Part shown: positions 18,301 through 26,361 of the stretch, piece by piece
Layout of the letters: each line of letters begins with the position of its first letter
Position numbering within the stretch: position 1 is the first letter of the stretch
Origin: Chitinophaga sp. GbtcB8
Lineage (GTDB): Bacteria > Bacteroidota > Bacteroidia > Chitinophagales > Chitinophagaceae
Length of the DNA stretch: 64,000 nt
Direction: 5' to 3'
Assembly (NCBI RefSeq): GCF_019091455.1
Contig: NZ_JAGXJN010000005.1
Span: 152,418-216,417, forward strand
The notes under the pieces: generated by a model
Databases searched by the model: none
Seen by the model: only the letters and a program-made list of their open reading frames with translations
What the model was told of the DNA's origin: nothing
Program-made: the position numbers and the translations under genes

Positions 18301-18758
18301 GAGCTATCGCCGTTCAGGTCATCCAGCCAAAGGTTCTTTTTGCTATTCTCCGGCGACAGCTCTTTATGCAGGAAGGCGCGCCGGTCCTCTACCGTTTGCA
18401 GGCTAATGGAAGGTATTTCCCAGTCCCGGTGGCCACGGATATCAAATTCAGAATGCTTTTGCCGGTTGGTGGTAGTATAGTATAATTTGCCCTGATCATC
18501 AATATCAATAGCAATCGGGGAGATCACCAGCGAATCAATACCCCATAACTTCAGGCTGAGCCCTTCTGCCAGCTCAGGTTTTACAGCAGCGGTAATGGAA
18601 TCTGCCAAATGTGCGGTTAAGGCAGTGTCCATTTTTTTGATCCGTTTGTCAACAGGGCCCTGCTGCTGCTGGCAGCCGGGCATAATTGTTCCGGCGACAA
18701 TTAAGGCGCCCAGTGCAAGATTTTCAATTTTTCCAGGCAAAGCGATCAGTATTTTCAT
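15333..18758 (-). CDS. Lipoprotein with PVC-type dehydrogenase propeller, HEAT repeats and cytochrome c motif
   Basis: A 1141-residue protein. The N-terminal leader ends in a lipobox with C29 ('GTIMPGC'), so it should be anchored to a membrane on the outer side. Residues ~65-490 resemble the membrane-bound dehydrogenase propeller of Planctomycetes/Verrucomicrobia-type proteins ('DLNGDSSHDW', 'MGPDGRIYWQIGD', 'VADWIDGWDTHNYGR'). Residues ~500-950 are HEAT repeats ('DNDPEIRAQAAKWLGDIR', 'DTASRVRFFAAEALGRI'). Near the C-terminus is a haem-binding CMRCH (1020-1024) with a candidate distal Met in 'SSMPDMK'. The predicted role is periplasmic or surface oxidation of a sugar-like substrate with electron transfer to haem. 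Substrate unknown. Confidence 0.87.
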   Translation of the reverse strand: MKILIALPGKIENLALGALIVAGTIMPGCQQQQGPVDKRIKKMDTALTAHLADSITAAVKPELAEGLSLKLWGIDSLVISPIAIDIDDQGKLYYTTTNRQKHSEFDIRGHRDWEIPSISLQTVEDRRAFLHKELSPENSKKNLWLDDLNGDSSHDWRDLTVEKENVYRMEDVSGDGVADLSQLVVDDFHDEVTDVAGGVLSDGDDLYVAVAPDLWRMKDKDHDGIEDEKTSISHGYGIHVGFSGHGMSGVEMGPDGRIYWQIGDIGFNGKGPDGQKWEHPNSGVIARSNPDGSDFEIFAYGVRNTHEFAFDEYGNLISEDNDGDHPGEKERLVYIVNGSDAGWRSNWQYGKYRDQDNNTYKVWMDEKMYLPHFEGQAAYITPCISNFVSGPAGFVYNPGTALGAAYKNTFFVAEFVGNPAGSGIHGFKLNPKGATFELGEHKKVLGGILATGLDFGPDGALYVADWIDGWDTHNYGRIWKLDDNNAASTAIRKEVKALLAEDFSKRGDAELASILKNPDMRVRLKAQFELVKRKDKGQAIFEQALKQTDNQLARVHAIWGISQLGRQDKKYAAVLVPVLKDNDPEIRAQAAKWLGDIRYTDAGAALVPLLKDTASRVRFFAAEALGRIKYEPAIQPIIGMLADNNDADTYLRHAGCLALARIGKAEPVIALSANPSRALRIAAVVTLRRMANPGITSFLNDQDEFVVTEAARAINDDLSIKDALPALAGLLNTTRFTNEALLRRVINANLRVGTDTAMKTLVHYALKEGGPAAMRAEAIDALSVWAKPSVLDRVDGRLRGEIKRDAAPVVNVSANALTGLLKNKELPVRLSAAKAISKLNIKQAAPELLAVLKTDREPAMRVEVLQALVTLQDPAAEQAIKLAIADKEKTVRVAGLDLLEKMNIPKELMVTLLTDVISSKTMEEKQAALLTLGKLPLTYSGKTFEDLLNKMGTGKLSPDIYLELGEAIDSTRSQPLIARYKEISSKLSANDLMASYNSCLLGGDPHRGRQIFFNNQNSQCMRCHSYDDRGGNAGPRLNGVANRISREQILQALISPSARLAPGFGMVTLELKDGKKLTAILQEENKAGLKVKEGLEPVRTIPSDQIVKKEYAQSSMPDMKLILSKKEIRDVVSFLAEQKGE

Positions 18759-18855
18759 TTTAGTGGATTAAAATATAAGTTGGGTCTTTACATAATAATC
18801 GCATAAAATAATATTTTCTATTTATACACTGGAAAGAAAATGATGAATGGAGCGT

Positions 18856-18876
18856 CTTGCGCCGTACCGGCGCAAG
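18856..18876. repeat. Perfect 9-bp hairpin
   Basis: CTTGCGCCG-TAC-CGGCGCAAG, a perfect stem with a 3-nt loop, just before the heptamer array. It may be part of the same element or a terminator for the DHFR-like gene. Confidence 0.5.
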
Positions 18877-18881
18877 GCAAA

Positions 18882-18980
18882 AAGCGGAAAGCAGAAAGCA
18901 TAAAGCTTTCCTGCCTTATCTTCCTGCTTTATGCTTTATGCTTTCTGCTTTGAGCTTTATGCTTTATGCTTTCTGCTTTC
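18882..18980. repeat. Heptamer array (AAAGCAG / GCTTTAT) overlapping a gene end
   Basis: GCGGAAAGCAGAAAGCATAAAGC (18885 onward; units AAAGCAG and AAAGCAT) faces a longer run of TGCTTTA/TGCTTTC units (18924-18980). The inverted halves can form a long imperfect stem. On the minus strand the array supplies the last codons (GKQKA) and the stop of the DHFR-like gene. Confidence 0.6.
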
Positions 18981-19524
18981 CCGGGCGGTAATACAATACC
19001 AGCACGCCGTGGTCCAGGGTTTTGGTGTCTATCAGCTCAAGGCCCTGGAACAGGCCATCCTGGAAAAAACGCTTTCCCTTGCCCACTATAACCGGGTGCA
19101 CCAGGAAACGGTATTCATCCACCAAACCGGCTTCTGCCAGGGACCTTACCAGGGTGGCGCTTCCTTCTACCTGGATCTCATTGCCCGGCTGCTGTTTTAA
19201 TTGCGTGATGGCTGCTGCCAGGTTATCTTTGATAATAGTGGAGTTTTCCCATTCCGCTTTTTCCAGGGTGGCAGATACTACGTATTTATCCACGCTGTTC
19301 AGCTTAGCGGCTACGCCCATTTCATTATTCTTTTGTGCAGACCAGTAAGGGGCCAGCATTTCAAAGGTTTTACGGCCAAAGAGGATGGCATCGCTGCCCA
19401 GGATGCCCTCACGGATATACGTTTGCCGGCTTTCACTGTCATAAGGATTAAACCATTGTGCCATTGTTTCTGCGTCAAAAATACCGTCCAGCGACATCCA
19501 GGTTGATACTACTAATTTTCTCAT
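18964..19524 (-). CDS. Dihydrofolate-reductase-family (RibD C-terminal-like) protein
   Basis: A 186-residue protein starting at 19524 (MRKLVVSTWMSLDGIF, the typical family start). It matches the RibD_C/YwjB-like reductase pattern: 'GSDAILFGRKTFEMLAPYW' (~residues 50-68) and 'GNEIQVEGSATLVRSLAEAG', then 'VDEYRFLVHPVIVGKGKRFF'. These proteins bind NADPH, but many paralogues have no known substrate. The last five residues are encoded by the repeat array, suggesting that the array expanded into the coding end. Confidence 0.87.
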   Translation of the reverse strand: MRKLVVSTWMSLDGIFDAETMAQWFNPYDSESRQTYIREGILGSDAILFGRKTFEMLAPYWSAQKNNEMGVAAKLNSVDKYVVSATLEKAEWENSTIIKDNLAAAITQLKQQPGNEIQVEGSATLVRSLAEAGLVDEYRFLVHPVIVGKGKRFFQDGLFQGLELIDTKTLDHGVLVLYYRPGKQKA

Positions 19525-19610
19525 ATACTTCGTTGTTTTATGCATACAAAGTAACTGTACCCTGCGCCCATGGGATAGAACAAACCCGACATTTTTGGAA
19601 AGAGGGATCT

Positions 19611-20384
19611 TCAGCCGGCAAAATCGCTGGCTTCCTTTAAATATTCCAGGGGGGTATGGTTGGTGAATTCTTTAAATGCGCGGATCAGGTGACTCTGGTC
19701 TGCATAGCCATTTGCATAAGCTACATCCGCCATGCCGGAGAACTGGCCCCGGCTCAATTGCTGCAGCGCTGAATGAAACTGGCAAATGCGGCTGAAGGTT
19801 TTGGGAGACACGCCTACATGCAGCTCAAACATACGCTGCAAGGTACGTTCTGTTACATACAGCTCCTTCTGTACATTTGTGAGGGATACCAGCCCCTTGC
19901 TTTGCTGGATCACCTGTGTGGCAAAGGAAATGGAGTTATTTACATCAGGACTGTTAATGCCGGTAAGCTTTAACACATAGCTATCCATTAGCTGTAAACG
20001 CTGCTTTAAAGTTGTGGCATTCAGCAGCTGTTCTTTGAGGCGCATGCCCCTGGCAGGTTCTGAAAGGCTCAGGTCAATACCCAGGTCAGTAAGCTCCCGG
20101 GCATGCCATCCGAATAACGGCTTTAATACAAAGGGGTACAGGAAATAGGCAATCACGGTCACCTGTCCGGCTATATGTAATTCAATGGGTTTAATATTCT
20201 GCCCGTACAATACCAGGTTATCCGGCTGCCTGCGGCCGCCCGTAAGCTGGAAGGTGATGCTGGGGTACCCTCTGGCAATAAGCGGCAGCACGGTTTCATG
20301 CAGCACATGATCATGTTCAATGACCACAATATCACTTACATAACGGGTAATAGAAGGAGGAGGAAGCAGGGTTTGTATATTCAT
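19611..20384 (-). CDS. AraC-family transcriptional regulator (DUF6597-type N-terminus)
   Basis: A 257-residue protein. The N-terminus fits the DUF6597-type sensing domain by pattern ('PPPSITRYVSDIVVIEHD', 'GYPSITFQLTGGR'). The C-terminal AraC domain has 'YVTERTLQRMFELHVGVSPK' and 'DVAYANGYADQSHLIRAFKE'. The first 'HTH' segment is typical of this group, which binds DNA as one-component regulators. It lies 86 bp downstream of nothing on its own strand and 60 bp from the divergent Crp-like gene; it may control the DHFR-like gene that follows it. Confidence 0.85.
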   Translation of the reverse strand: MNIQTLLPPPSITRYVSDIVVIEHDHVLHETVLPLIARGYPSITFQLTGGRRQPDNLVLYGQNIKPIELHIAGQVTVIAYFLYPFVLKPLFGWHARELTDLGIDLSLSEPARGMRLKEQLLNATTLKQRLQLMDSYVLKLTGINSPDVNNSISFATQVIQQSKGLVSLTNVQKELYVTERTLQRMFELHVGVSPKTFSRICQFHSALQQLSRGQFSGMADVAYANGYADQSHLIRAFKEFTNHTPLEYLKEASDFAG

Positions 20385-20443
20385 CCCCGGTTACATTTAT
20401 AATTTTCACTAATTTAAACATATCAGCCGAAAAAAGATAGCGA

Positions 20444-21028
20444 ATGAACACCGATCCTTACGCAATTTTACAAACACACCTGCAATCCAGGGCGCCTTTA
20501 ACCACGGAGGAATGCGAAACTATGCTTTCCAGGTTCCGGTTAAAAAAGGTGAAAAGGAAACAGTTCATCATTCAGCCGGAGTATGTGGCTAAATACCGCA
20601 ACTATGTGGTGCAGGGCGCCCTGCGGGCTTATGTAACAGATGAAAATGGCATAGATAACACCATACAGTTTGCAGTGGAGGACTGGTGGATCACAGATTA
20701 TAACAGCTATATATACCAGCAGCCGGCTACTATGTTTGTAACGGCTATTGAAGACAGCCTTATTTTACAGCTGGATTTTGAAAGCGAAAAAATGCTCAAG
20801 GCAGCAAACCATAAATTTGAAACTATTTTCAGGATCATGGCTGAGCGCACGGCTGCTTTCCAGCAGCGCAGGATCATCTCCGCCCTTACCCGTACCGCTA
20901 AAGAACGTTACCAGGATTTTGCAGACCGGTACCCTTTGGTGCTAAACCGGCTGCCACAGTATTCCCTGGCCTCTTACCTGGGCATGAGCACTGAGTTCCT
21001 TTCCAAAATACGCAACAATAAGGTGTAG
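20444..21028 (+). CDS. Crp/Fnr-family transcriptional regulator
   Basis: A 194-residue protein, the usual length for the short Bacteroidota group. Residues ~15-130 form a cyclic-nucleotide-binding-type jelly roll ('KRKQFIIQPEYVAKYRNYVV', 'GALRAYVTDENG', 'WWITDYNSY'). A C-terminal helix and HTH follow ('LPQYSLASYLGMSTEFLSKI'). The phosphate-binding cassette of true cAMP receptors is not evident, so the ligand is uncertain. It is divergent from the AraC gene and upstream of an SDR gene at 96 bp. Confidence 0.87.
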   Translation: MNTDPYAILQTHLQSRAPLTTEECETMLSRFRLKKVKRKQFIIQPEYVAKYRNYVVQGALRAYVTDENGIDNTIQFAVEDWWITDYNSYIYQQPATMFVTAIEDSLILQLDFESEKMLKAANHKFETIFRIMAERTAAFQQRRIISALTRTAKERYQDFADRYPLVLNRLPQYSLASYLGMSTEFLSKIRNNKV

Positions 21029-21123
21029 GAAAAATTGAAGTAGTTCAAGCAATTTGCATTAACTGGTTCATTTTCCAGGCGGCTGATCCGCGGCAACTTT
21101 GTGTTATCAAAAATGCAAAGTAT

Positions 21124-21876
21124 ATGTCAGCAAAACTTAAGAACAAAGTAGCCATTGTAACCGGCGGCAGCAGTGGCATTGGATTAGCAACTGCAAAATT
21201 ATTTGCCGCAGAAGGCGCAATGGTAGCCATTACCGGCCGTAACCAGGCCAACCTTAATAAAGCAATAACAGCTATCGGCCCCAATGCCATTGGCATACAG
21301 GGAGATGTAGCCAATCTGGCCGACCTGGACCGCTTATATAAAACCGTACAGGAAAAATGGGGTAAGGCCGATGTGCTGGTGGCCAATGCCGCGGTATATG
21401 TATTAGCGCCATTAGCCAATTTCACGGAAACAATGTTTGATACGGTAAGCAACATTAATTTCAAAGGCACCTTTTTTACCGTGCAAAAAGCATTACCGTT
21501 CCTGAATGATGGTGCTGCTGTTATACTGATCTCCTCCACCGTAAATGAAAAGGGAGTTCCTAACCATGCGGCCTATGCTGCATCCAAAGCAGCGGTACGT
21601 TCCCTGGCCCGCAGCTTTTCTGCAGAGCTGCTGGACCGGAAGATCCGTGTGAACGCGCTAACACCCGGCCCTGTTGATACGCCTGTTTTTGAATCAGTGA
21701 GCGGCAGCAAGGAAGAAGCCCAGGCAATGGCAGATGGTATGGCCGCCTTTACTCCCGCCAAAAGAATAGGCACTCCCCCTGAAATAGCCGCAGCAGCCCT
21801 GTACCTGGCATCAGATGAATCTGCGTACATGATAGGTGCAGAGTTATTGGTGGACGGTGGTTTACGTTCCCTGTAA
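21124..21876 (+). CDS. Short-chain dehydrogenase/reductase
   Basis: A 250-residue classical SDR with TGGSSGIG (residues 13-20), 'VANAA' in place of NNAG (86-90), Ser137/138 in 'LISSTV', and Y151-x3-K155 ('YAASK'). The C-terminal 'MIGAELLVDGGLRSL' is typical of FabG-like/glucose-dehydrogenase-like members. Substrate unknown. Upstream, CAACTTTG about 15 bp before the start resembles the -7 box. A strong hairpin follows the stop. Confidence 0.9.
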   Translation: MSAKLKNKVAIVTGGSSGIGLATAKLFAAEGAMVAITGRNQANLNKAITAIGPNAIGIQGDVANLADLDRLYKTVQEKWGKADVLVANAAVYVLAPLANFTETMFDTVSNINFKGTFFTVQKALPFLNDGAAVILISSTVNEKGVPNHAAYAASKAAVRSLARSFSAELLDRKIRVNALTPGPVDTPVFESVSGSKEEAQAMADGMAAFTPAKRIGTPPEIAAAALYLASDESAYMIGAELLVDGGLRSL

Positions 21877-21882
21877 TAAAAA

Positions 21883-21918
21883 GGCCTGCTGTTATGTTGA
21901 AAAACATAGTAGCAGGCC
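21883..21918 (+). terminator. Probable Rho-independent terminator
   Basis: GGCCTGCT...AGCAGGCC with the inner stem GTTATGTT/AACATAGT (two G-U pairs) gives a 16-bp stem with a GAAA loop, followed by CTTTATC. It starts 6 bp after the SDR stop. Confidence 0.7.
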
Positions 21919-22025
21919 CTTTATCATTAAAATGCAGCAGCGCCCCCTTAGCTACCTAAGTTGTAGAATAACTTACTCAGTTTAAATGTTATCCCTATAA
22001 ATGCCCTCCTTTGCAGGAATGGTAT

Positions 22026-23336
22026 ATGAATTGCCTTCTGATATTCATACATTCTGCTTTAACACCCATTCAATTGAATAAAAAAACCACCAGGGAATCA
22101 GGCATTAAAAGATTCCTGAAAATATTAGGGCCCGGACTGATCACCGGCGCCAGTGATGATGATCCCTCCGGCATTATCACCTATACACAGGCCGGCGCTG
22201 GTTTTAAGTTCGCCACCCTGTGGACGGCCCTGATCACCTTTCCATTAATGGCTGCTATACAAGGCATGTGTGCACGTATTGGCATGGTAACAGAGGAAGG
22301 GTTATCCGGTATTCTCCGTAAACATTATCCCCGGGTTATATTATATATCATGATGCTTTTCAGCTTCCCGGCTATTCTTTTAAACATCGGCGCAGATATA
22401 CAGGGCATGGGCGCTGTGGCTAACCTGCTGCTGCCGCGTGTTCCGGCATGGGCATTCAGCATCATCTTTACAGGCGCGCTGCTGTTCGTGATCATTAAAT
22501 ACCCGTATGGCAAAATTACCCGCATCCTGAAATGGCTGTGCATTACCCTGTTCCTGTATATGATAGTACCTTTTATGGTGCATGCAGACTGGAAAGATAT
22601 TGGTAGGCATACCCTTATCCCCACCTTTCACGCGGATAAGGAATACCTGCTTATCCTGGTAGCTATACTGGGTACTACTATTTCGCCTTACCTCTTTTTC
22701 TGGCAGGCCACCATGGAAGCAGAGGATATGAAACACGAAAAAAAGGTGATGGTGAATAAACGTATCCTCAGCGATATGACAACAGATGTGAACACTGGTA
22801 TGTTGTTCTCCAACCTGGTGATGTTCTTCATGATCGTTACTACCGGCGCCGTGTTGTATAAGGCTGGCGTGCGGGATATTACCTCCATTGACCAGGCGGC
22901 CAAAGCGCTGGAACCACTCACCGGCAAGCTTACCTATATACTTTTTAGCCTGGGAGTGCTGGGCACGGGCTTCCTGGCAATCCCGGTATTAGCAGGCTCT
23001 ATGTCGTATGTACTGGCTGAAGCATTTAACTGGCAGCAGGGGCTGGACAAAAAATTCCAGCAGGCCAAAGGTTTTTATATTTCCATCATTATTGCGCTGC
23101 TGGTAGGTTTGCTGCTGGAATTTTCGGGTATCAGTCCCGTACATGCATTGCTGTACACTGCAGTGCTGTATGGTTTAACGGCGCCGGTGATGATCGTTAT
23201 CATCATCCATATCTGCAATAATAAAAAGATCATGGGTAAACATACCAATACCACTTTATCGAATGTATTGGGCGTATTAACTTTTATACTGATGCTGGTG
23301 AGCGCCGTGGCACTGGTGTATTACCAGTTCAAATAA
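22026..23336 (+). CDS. Nramp-family transporter with atypical metal site
   Basis: A 436-residue inner-membrane protein with about 11 hydrophobic segments. The first ATG of the frame is at 22026; an earlier TTG at 22011 is less likely. The Nramp signature in TM1 reads 'GPGLITGASDDDPSG' instead of the canonical DPGN, so the metal-coordinating Asn is replaced. The TM6 segment reads 'TTISPYLFFWQATME', lacking the metal-selective Met of the canonical MPH motif. This places it in an Nramp-related branch; loss of the methionine is associated with magnesium transport in the NRMT branch (family knowledge). Transport of Mn2+/Fe2+ should therefore not be assumed. Confidence 0.85.
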   Translation: MNCLLIFIHSALTPIQLNKKTTRESGIKRFLKILGPGLITGASDDDPSGIITYTQAGAGFKFATLWTALITFPLMAAIQGMCARIGMVTEEGLSGILRKHYPRVILYIMMLFSFPAILLNIGADIQGMGAVANLLLPRVPAWAFSIIFTGALLFVIIKYPYGKITRILKWLCITLFLYMIVPFMVHADWKDIGRHTLIPTFHADKEYLLILVAILGTTISPYLFFWQATMEAEDMKHEKKVMVNKRILSDMTTDVNTGMLFSNLVMFFMIVTTGAVLYKAGVRDITSIDQAAKALEPLTGKLTYILFSLGVLGTGFLAIPVLAGSMSYVLAEAFNWQQGLDKKFQQAKGFYISIIIALLVGLLLEFSGISPVHALLYTAVLYGLTAPVMIVIIIHICNNKKIMGKHTNTTLSNVLGVLTFILMLVSAVALVYYQFK

Positions 23337-23342
23337 GCGTGT

Positions 23343-23750
23343 TTAATCCACTAAACCATCTTCCCTTAATTTTTCAAAAGCTATTAATACACCCGGCACC
23401 TGCTGCGGTTCTTTTTGATAATCAGCCAGGCTGAAATATTTAACCGCACCGATCTCTGAAGAGGGTACCGGTGTTTGTGTAAGCGCATGTATGAAACAGT
23501 CCTGCTGCATTTGCAGCCCGTTTTCACCAAAAGCAGGTGCGGAAATATGATGATACCATTGCAGCTCTTCCAGGGGGATGCGGATGTTCAGCTCTTCCGC
23601 TACTTCCCGCTGCAGGCCGTTCACGGCGGTTTCACCGGCATCTACCTTACCACCGGGCAGGTACCAGGCTTGTTTGTTATTGCTGAAAGCCAGCAGCAAT
23701 TGCCTGTCTTTTACAACAATTAACCCTGCGCAATGCAATTCCTTTTTCAT
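23343..23750 (-). CDS. Nudix hydrolase
   Basis: A 135-residue protein; start at 23750 (MKKELHCAGLIVV). The Nudix box is intact at residues ~33-56: 'GGKVDAGETAVNGLQREVAE' then ELNI, matching GX5EX7REUXEEXGU apart from the last Gly. It hydrolyses a nucleoside diphosphate linked to another moiety; the substrate is not predictable. It ends 6 bp from the stop of the convergent Nramp gene. Confidence 0.92.
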   Translation of the reverse strand: MKKELHCAGLIVVKDRQLLLAFSNNKQAWYLPGGKVDAGETAVNGLQREVAEELNIRIPLEELQWYHHISAPAFGENGLQMQQDCFIHALTQTPVPSSEIGAVKYFSLADYQKEPQQVPGVLIAFEKLREDGLVD

Positions 23751-23830
23751 GAGTGCAATTTTATAACTTAAACTTGTATACTGCAAGACATGGAAATATT
23801 TATCTATATTGCAATGCTTTAATTTTAACC

Positions 23831-24028
23831 ATGAAACTTAAACATTTTATTATTCTCCTGTTTATCAGCTTCCTGTTATACTTCACAGCTGCGGTTTTCA
23901 AGATCCAGCATTGGGTGGGTGCAAGTAACCTGCTGATAGCTGCATGGATTATAAACATCCTTGCTATTGTTGGCATAATTTATAAGTTAGTTACCCATCC
24001 GAAAATAAAAAATTTCCTGAACTGGTAA
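23831..24028 (+). CDS. Small two-helix membrane protein, GldL-like N-terminal motif
   Basis: A 65-residue protein from the ATG at 23831 (MKLKHFIILLF). Two hydrophobic helices (~5-25 and ~33-52) are joined by 'KIQHWVGASNLL'. The KIxHWxGA pattern recalls the first transmembrane pair of the gliding/T9SS protein GldL, but the cytoplasmic part of GldL is absent. It is probably an unrelated small inner-membrane protein or a truncated homologue. No operon partner is close. Confidence 0.6.
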   Translation: MKLKHFIILLFISFLLYFTAAVFKIQHWVGASNLLIAAWIINILAIVGIIYKLVTHPKIKNFLNW

Positions 24029-24167
24029 ACAGGATGGCTGGCGGACTTTCCGCTATGACTGTCTGTTTAAATAGCATTACTGTTTTCCCAAATTTGCACG
24101 TCACTAAACCCGGTCTTTATAACCATCTTTGTTCCATAGACGAACAGCCTAATTAAAAGCATCAAAA

Positions 24168-24818
24168 ATGAAAACATTTATTTTAAGCATCCTCACGGTA
24201 TGCACGGTACAAATTACATTAGCCCAGAGCCTCAACAAAATGTTATGGTTCAACGAACCGGAAAAATGGGAGATCAAAAACAATCGCCTGAGCATGACGG
24301 TAACGCCGCAAAGCGATTACTGGCGTATATCCCATTATGGATTCACGGTAGATGATGCTCCCTTTTATTATGCCACTTACGGCGGGGAGTTTGAAGCAAA
24401 AGTGAAATTAACCGGCGCTTACAAAGCCCGTTTTGACCAGATGGGGTTGATGATCCGCGCGGATCATGAAAACTGGATCAAGGCAGGCGTTGAATTTGTG
24501 GATGGAAAATTAAATGTAAGCTCCGTAGTTACACATAAAACCAGCGACTGGAGCGTAATAACGCTGGATAAGGTTCCGCCCTTCATCTGGATAAAAGTTG
24601 TAAGAAAGTTAGATGCGGTAGAGATCTATTACTCTTTTGATGATAAGAACTATATTATGACGCGCAATGCGCCGCTGCAGGATAATCACCCGGTAATGGT
24701 AGGCTTAATGGCTGCCTGCCCGGATGGCAATGGGTTTGACGCTACGTTTGAAAGTTTTACGGTAAAACATTTGCCGGATCAGCGCAGAGTGGAATGGTTG
24801 AAAAAACATGCGGAGTAG
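24168..24818 (+). CDS. Secreted DUF1349 domain protein
   Basis: A 216-residue protein with signal peptide MKTFILSILTVCTVQITLAQ. The rest matches DUF1349, a concanavalin-like beta-sandwich: 'WFNEPEKWEIKNNRLSMTVT', 'FDQMGLMIRADHENWIKAG', 'WIKVVRKLDAVEIYYSFDD' and 'VGLMAACPDGNGFDATFESF'. Members are probably carbohydrate-binding or hydrolase-like, but function is unproven. A heptamer array and then a bidirectional terminator follow its stop codon. Confidence 0.85.
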   Translation: MKTFILSILTVCTVQITLAQSLNKMLWFNEPEKWEIKNNRLSMTVTPQSDYWRISHYGFTVDDAPFYYATYGGEFEAKVKLTGAYKARFDQMGLMIRADHENWIKAGVEFVDGKLNVSSVVTHKTSDWSVITLDKVPPFIWIKVVRKLDAVEIYYSFDDKNYIMTRNAPLQDNHPVMVGLMAACPDGNGFDATFESFTVKHLPDQRRVEWLKKHAE

Positions 24819-24845
24819 AGCAGAAAGCAAAAAGCAGAAGATAAC

Positions 24846-24876
24846 AAAGGCTGACACGGTATACGTGTCAGCCTTT
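24846..24876. terminator. Bidirectional terminator
   Basis: AAAGGCTGACACG (24846-24858) pairs perfectly with CGTGTCAGCCTTT (24864-24876) around a 5-nt loop. A U-run follows on the plus side and the mirrored A-run serves the minus side. It separates the DUF1349 gene from the end of the large minus-strand locus. Confidence 0.85.
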
Positions 24877-24896
24877 TATTTTATAACGTTAACCAC

Positions 24897-26255
24897 TTAC
24901 TTCTCTGTAAAACAACCCGGGTACTCCGCTCCTTCCCCACCCGGCATGGTAAGCCCCATTAAATGCGCTACCAGCGGTGCAATATCTTCCAAACCCATTG
25001 CAGGAATGATCACATCCTTTTTCAAGCCAGGGCCGTAGGCAATAAAGCCGGTCTCTATATTATGAAAGTCCGGGAAATAGCCATGGGTACCACCTTTAGC
25101 GGGCTTTAAGGGCTCTCCGCCTGCAGCATCGCTAAAGGCAATGCCTTGTTTGGCGGCCAGCGCCAGCTGCACTTCCGGATCAGCGCCTATTTTGGTAAGC
25201 TCCTCTTTTTCTACTATCCTGAACAGCTTTTGCTGAGCGGCGGGCATAGATCTTAAGACCTCTTTTACCTTATTCAGCGTTTGCTGGTCATTCTTATCTT
25301 TCAGGTACAGGAAAGTGCTGCCACCCTGCGCATGAAAGGTAGCTTTCCAGTTGCCGCGGTCTTTTTTATCCTCCATCAGGCCGGCTTTTGCCAGCCATAC
25401 ATTCGGTGCAAATAAAGTGTGGATGTCCACAAAACCATGATCCCCTACTATCATGATCACGGTGCTGTCTTTAATGCCGGCTTTTTCCACGGCTTCCATA
25501 ATGTGGCCTACAGCGCGGTCGGCATTGGCAATAGCTCTGTCTACACCTAAGCCATGGCGGCCGCCCAGGTGCTCAAAATGGTCCACACAAACCAGGTGTA
25601 CGGTGGTAAAAGAGGGTTTATAGGTTTGTACCAGGTAAGATGTGAGGCGGGCAATATCTTCATCCAGGCTCAGGTAGTCGCCGCCTATATCTGCTGTATC
25701 CAGCTTGCCAACTGCATTTTTTTTTGCTTCTTCAAACAAATCTTTGGGTGTAGAAGCGTCGCGCATAGGCTTTAAGGGATCTTCCCCTGTTTTTCCTTTG
25801 GGCGATTCCGGCAGGTTATAATCTATATAGGTAGCGCCTACAGTTACCGGCCAGTGTACAGCAGCAGTGGTGCCCCCTTTTTGCTTAACGGCCTGCCATA
25901 AAGTAGTTGTTTTTATGAGGTTGTTGTCCCAGTTCCAGCGGCCGGTCTGTCCTTCGCGCTCAAAAGGTGTATTGTAATAGATGCCATGGCGGGCGGGCAT
26001 TACACCGGTCATAATGGTGGTGTGGGATGGATAGGTTACGGTAGGCAGCACCCCTCTTACACCATCGGCAGAAACACCTTCTGCCGCCAGCCAGTGCAGG
26101 TTGGGCGTGGGCCAGGAAGCTTCGCGGTAAAAATCCGGGCGCAGGCCGTCAATGCTGATCATCACTACATACTTTGCCTTTTGCGCCTGGGCTGCAAATG
26201 CGCAGGCCAGCACCAGCATTACGGCCAGGGCTATACGTTTACAATTCCAATTCAT
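24897..26255 (-). CDS. Secreted alkaline-phosphatase-superfamily phosphodiesterase (NPP type)
   Basis: A 452-residue protein with a signal peptide (to about residue 24, AFAAQAQ). It has the nucleotide pyrophosphatase/phosphodiesterase pattern: metal ligand D36 in 'VVMISIDGLRPDF', nucleophile T74 in 'PTVTYPSHTTIMTG', and later 'IVGDHGFVDIHTLF' with a metal-binding D-H pair. It should cleave phosphodiester or pyrophosphate bonds in the periplasm. It is the last gene of the minus-strand run, 106 bp below the MFS gene. In this setting it might remove phosphate-linked groups from a glycan (inference). Confidence 0.9.
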   Translation of the reverse strand: MNWNCKRIALAVMLVLACAFAAQAQKAKYVVMISIDGLRPDFYREASWPTPNLHWLAAEGVSADGVRGVLPTVTYPSHTTIMTGVMPARHGIYYNTPFEREGQTGRWNWDNNLIKTTTLWQAVKQKGGTTAAVHWPVTVGATYIDYNLPESPKGKTGEDPLKPMRDASTPKDLFEEAKKNAVGKLDTADIGGDYLSLDEDIARLTSYLVQTYKPSFTTVHLVCVDHFEHLGGRHGLGVDRAIANADRAVGHIMEAVEKAGIKDSTVIMIVGDHGFVDIHTLFAPNVWLAKAGLMEDKKDRGNWKATFHAQGGSTFLYLKDKNDQQTLNKVKEVLRSMPAAQQKLFRIVEKEELTKIGADPEVQLALAAKQGIAFSDAAGGEPLKPAKGGTHGYFPDFHNIETGFIAYGPGLKKDVIIPAMGLEDIAPLVAHLMGLTMPGGEGAEYPGCFTEK

Positions 26256-26361
26256 GATACAATAATTTGCTACGTTTATGTACTTAAACAGAAGCGGCCA
26301 AATTACTGCAAAAGAAAAGTTGGTTAGGTTATCATTATGTTATGAATCATGTGAGCAGCAG

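Noticed and set aside
18882..18980. Possible CRISPR array
   Set aside because: Units are 7 bp, tandem and inverted, with no spacers and no cas genes; a simple-repeat array.
22011..22025. Upstream TTG start for the Nramp gene
   Set aside because: The ATG at 22026 is closer to the family's start; the extra residues add nothing recognisable.
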